Source: an uncultured Fretibacterium sp.
Lineage (GTDB): Bacteria > Synergistota > Synergistia > Synergistales > Aminobacteriaceae
Length of the DNA stretch: 6,714 nt
Direction: 5' to 3'
Assembly: GCF_938040765.1 (NCBI RefSeq)
Contig: NZ_CALIAA010000229.1
Coordinates: 1-6,714 of the forward strand
The position numbers were made by a program, and so were the translations under genes. The notes under the pieces are model-generated. The model did not search any database, was not told the origin of the DNA, and worked only from the letters and a program-made list of their open reading frames with translations. Shown piece after piece: positions 5,823-6,714 of the stretch; position 1 is the stretch's first letter, and each line of letters begins with the position of its first letter.

Positions 5823-6634
5823 CAGGAGCGCCGGATCGCGTCCAGGATCCCGTCAAGCCGGTTGGACTCCAGCTCCTCGATCCGCCCTTGGTCACAGAAC
5901 TCCGCGAAGCGCGGAGTCATGGGGATTTGTGCGATGGTGTCGATGCCAAAGGCGCGGGCTTCCTCCTCTATGTGGCTGTGACCGAAAATATGGTGCCGTT
6001 TTCCACAGTCGGGGCACTCGAAGTACGCCATGTTCTCCACAATGCCCAGGACAGGTATCTTCATGAGCTCCGCCATATGAAGCGCCTTCTTCACGATGAG
6101 CGCGACGAGCTCCTGTGGTGAGGTCACGATGACGATCCCGCTTATGGGCAGGGTCTGAAAGACCGTCAGGGGAACGTCACCCGTGCCGGGGGGCATATCC
6201 ACGAACAGACAATCCAGCTCCCCCCATTCGACGTCCTCCCAGAACTGGGTGACTGTCCCTGCGATGATGGGGCCCCGCCATACGACAGGATCCTCCTCAC
6301 TCGGCAGGCAGAGGTTCATGGAGATAACCTTTATACCGCCCCTCGTGACGGCGGGGTAGACGTTCTTGCCGTCGGACAGGACCTTCTCGTGGAGCCCGAA
6401 TATCTTGGGAATGGACGGGCCCGTGATGTCCGCGTCCAGGATCCCTGTCCGCATCCCGCTGCGCCTGGCCTCCGATGCCAGGAGGGATGTCACCAGCGAT
6501 TTGCCGACGCCGCCCTTTCCGCTGACGACGCCAACCACTCGCTGGATTCGCTCCCTTTGCTTCCGTTCCGCCGCTCCCCGTTCCGGGCACCCTGAGGCGC
6601 AGTGATTGCAGTCATGGTCGCAGTCATGGCTCAT
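5822..6634 (-). CDS. mrp: Mrp/NBP35-family Fe-S cluster carrier ATPase
   Basis: The 270-residue protein is a P-loop NTPase of the Mrp/NBP35 (ApbC) group, cytoplasmic homodimers that bind a labile [4Fe-4S] cluster and pass it to apoproteins. The deviant Walker A motif SGKGGVGKS (38-46) has the signature lysine Lys40 as well as Lys45. DADITGPSIPKIFG (67-80) is the switch I-like segment typical of Mrp. LFVDMPPGTGD (143-153) holds the Walker B aspartate. CPDC (Cys207, Cys210) is the bridging-cluster pair across the dimer. The N terminus carries a short Cys/His stretch, CDHDCNHCASGC (5-16), which is absent from E. coli Mrp and recalls the extra N-terminal Fe-S site of NBP35, here with tighter Cys spacing. 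There is no N-terminal DUF59 domain. AAAGGAG (6649-6643 on this strand) lies 8 nt before the ATG. The gene converges on the DUF533 gene. Its promoter, or the gene it follows, is outside the window or not evident. Confidence 0.95.
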   Translation of the reverse strand: MSHDCDHDCNHCASGCPERGAAERKQRERIQRVVGVVSGKGGVGKSLVTSLLASEARRSGMRTGILDADITGPSIPKIFGLHEKVLSDGKNVYPAVTRGGIKVISMNLCLPSEEDPVVWRGPIIAGTVTQFWEDVEWGELDCLFVDMPPGTGDVPLTVFQTLPISGIVIVTSPQELVALIVKKALHMAELMKIPVLGIVENMAYFECPDCGKRHHIFGHSHIEEEARAFGIDTIAQIPMTPRFAEFCDQGRIEELESNRLDGILDAIRRS

Positions 6635-6670
6635 GTGTTTTGCTCCTTTGCTCGTTTATTCATCATCCAT

Positions 6671-6690
6671 TGCGGTCTTGTGCGGTCTTG
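6671..6690. repeat. Perfect 10-bp tandem repeat upstream of mrp
   Basis: TGCGGTCTTG occurs twice in direct succession. It lies 37-56 bp before the mrp start codon. All of 6635-6714 lacks a clear sigma-70 promoter for mrp. On the - strand three short frames run in from the window edge, ending at about 6631, 6663 and 6656, so the 3' end of an upstream gene could lie here, but I cannot choose a frame. The repeat may be a slippage duplication within that gene or a regulator site. Confidence 0.6.
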
Positions 6691-6714
6691 CCGTAGTGAT
6701 GCACGGGATGTGTG

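Noticed and set aside
6635..6714. C-terminal end of a - strand gene upstream of mrp
   Set aside because: All three frames stay open for a few codons and none shows a recognisable ending, so a partial gene cannot be called.

Overview
The window is GC-rich bacterial DNA, tightly packed with genes. I count six complete genes on the + strand (about 146-5711) and one on the - strand (5822-6634), which converges on them. High GC, strong Shine-Dalgarno sites, frequent GTG starts, and a Mrp/NBP35 ATPase with an N-terminal Cys/His stretch suggest an anaerobic bacterium, possibly Synergistota. That placement is an impression from protein style; there is no rRNA or other marker here. I see no tRNA, rRNA, CRISPR array, insertion sequence or prophage gene.

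Region 1 (1-1742) holds a 513-residue regulator. An XRE/Cro-type helix-turn-helix is joined to a long C-terminal region I do not recognise. A near-consensus sigma-70 promoter (TTGACA, 17 bp, TATAAG) precedes it, with short direct and inverted repeats just upstream that could be operators. A GC-rich hairpin follows the gene.

Region 2 (1795-3659) starts with a second promoter. It then holds a secreted TPR-repeat protein, re-started here at GTG 1909, and a 3-oxoacyl-ACP synthase III (FabH-type) enzyme with an intact Cys-His-Asn triad. No other fatty-acid gene is nearby, and the sequence resembles the variant KAS III enzymes of surface-glycan or specialised-lipid loci more than housekeeping FabH.

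Region 3 (3771-5711) reads as a three-gene unit with gaps of 26 and 34 bp: a small FMN nitroreductase, a cytoplasmic DsbA/FrnE-like thioredoxin-fold protein with a CPFC motif, and a glycine-rich DUF533/TerB-like protein probably associated with the membrane. Two neighbouring redox proteins suggest thiol or flavin chemistry, but no substrate can be named.

Region 4 (5754-6714) holds two back-to-back terminators, one per strand, then the Mrp/NBP35 Fe-S carrier ATPase on the - strand, with a perfect 10-bp tandem repeat upstream of it. I found no clear new defence or mobile system. The least explained items are the regulator's C-terminal region and the redox/DUF533 gene set.
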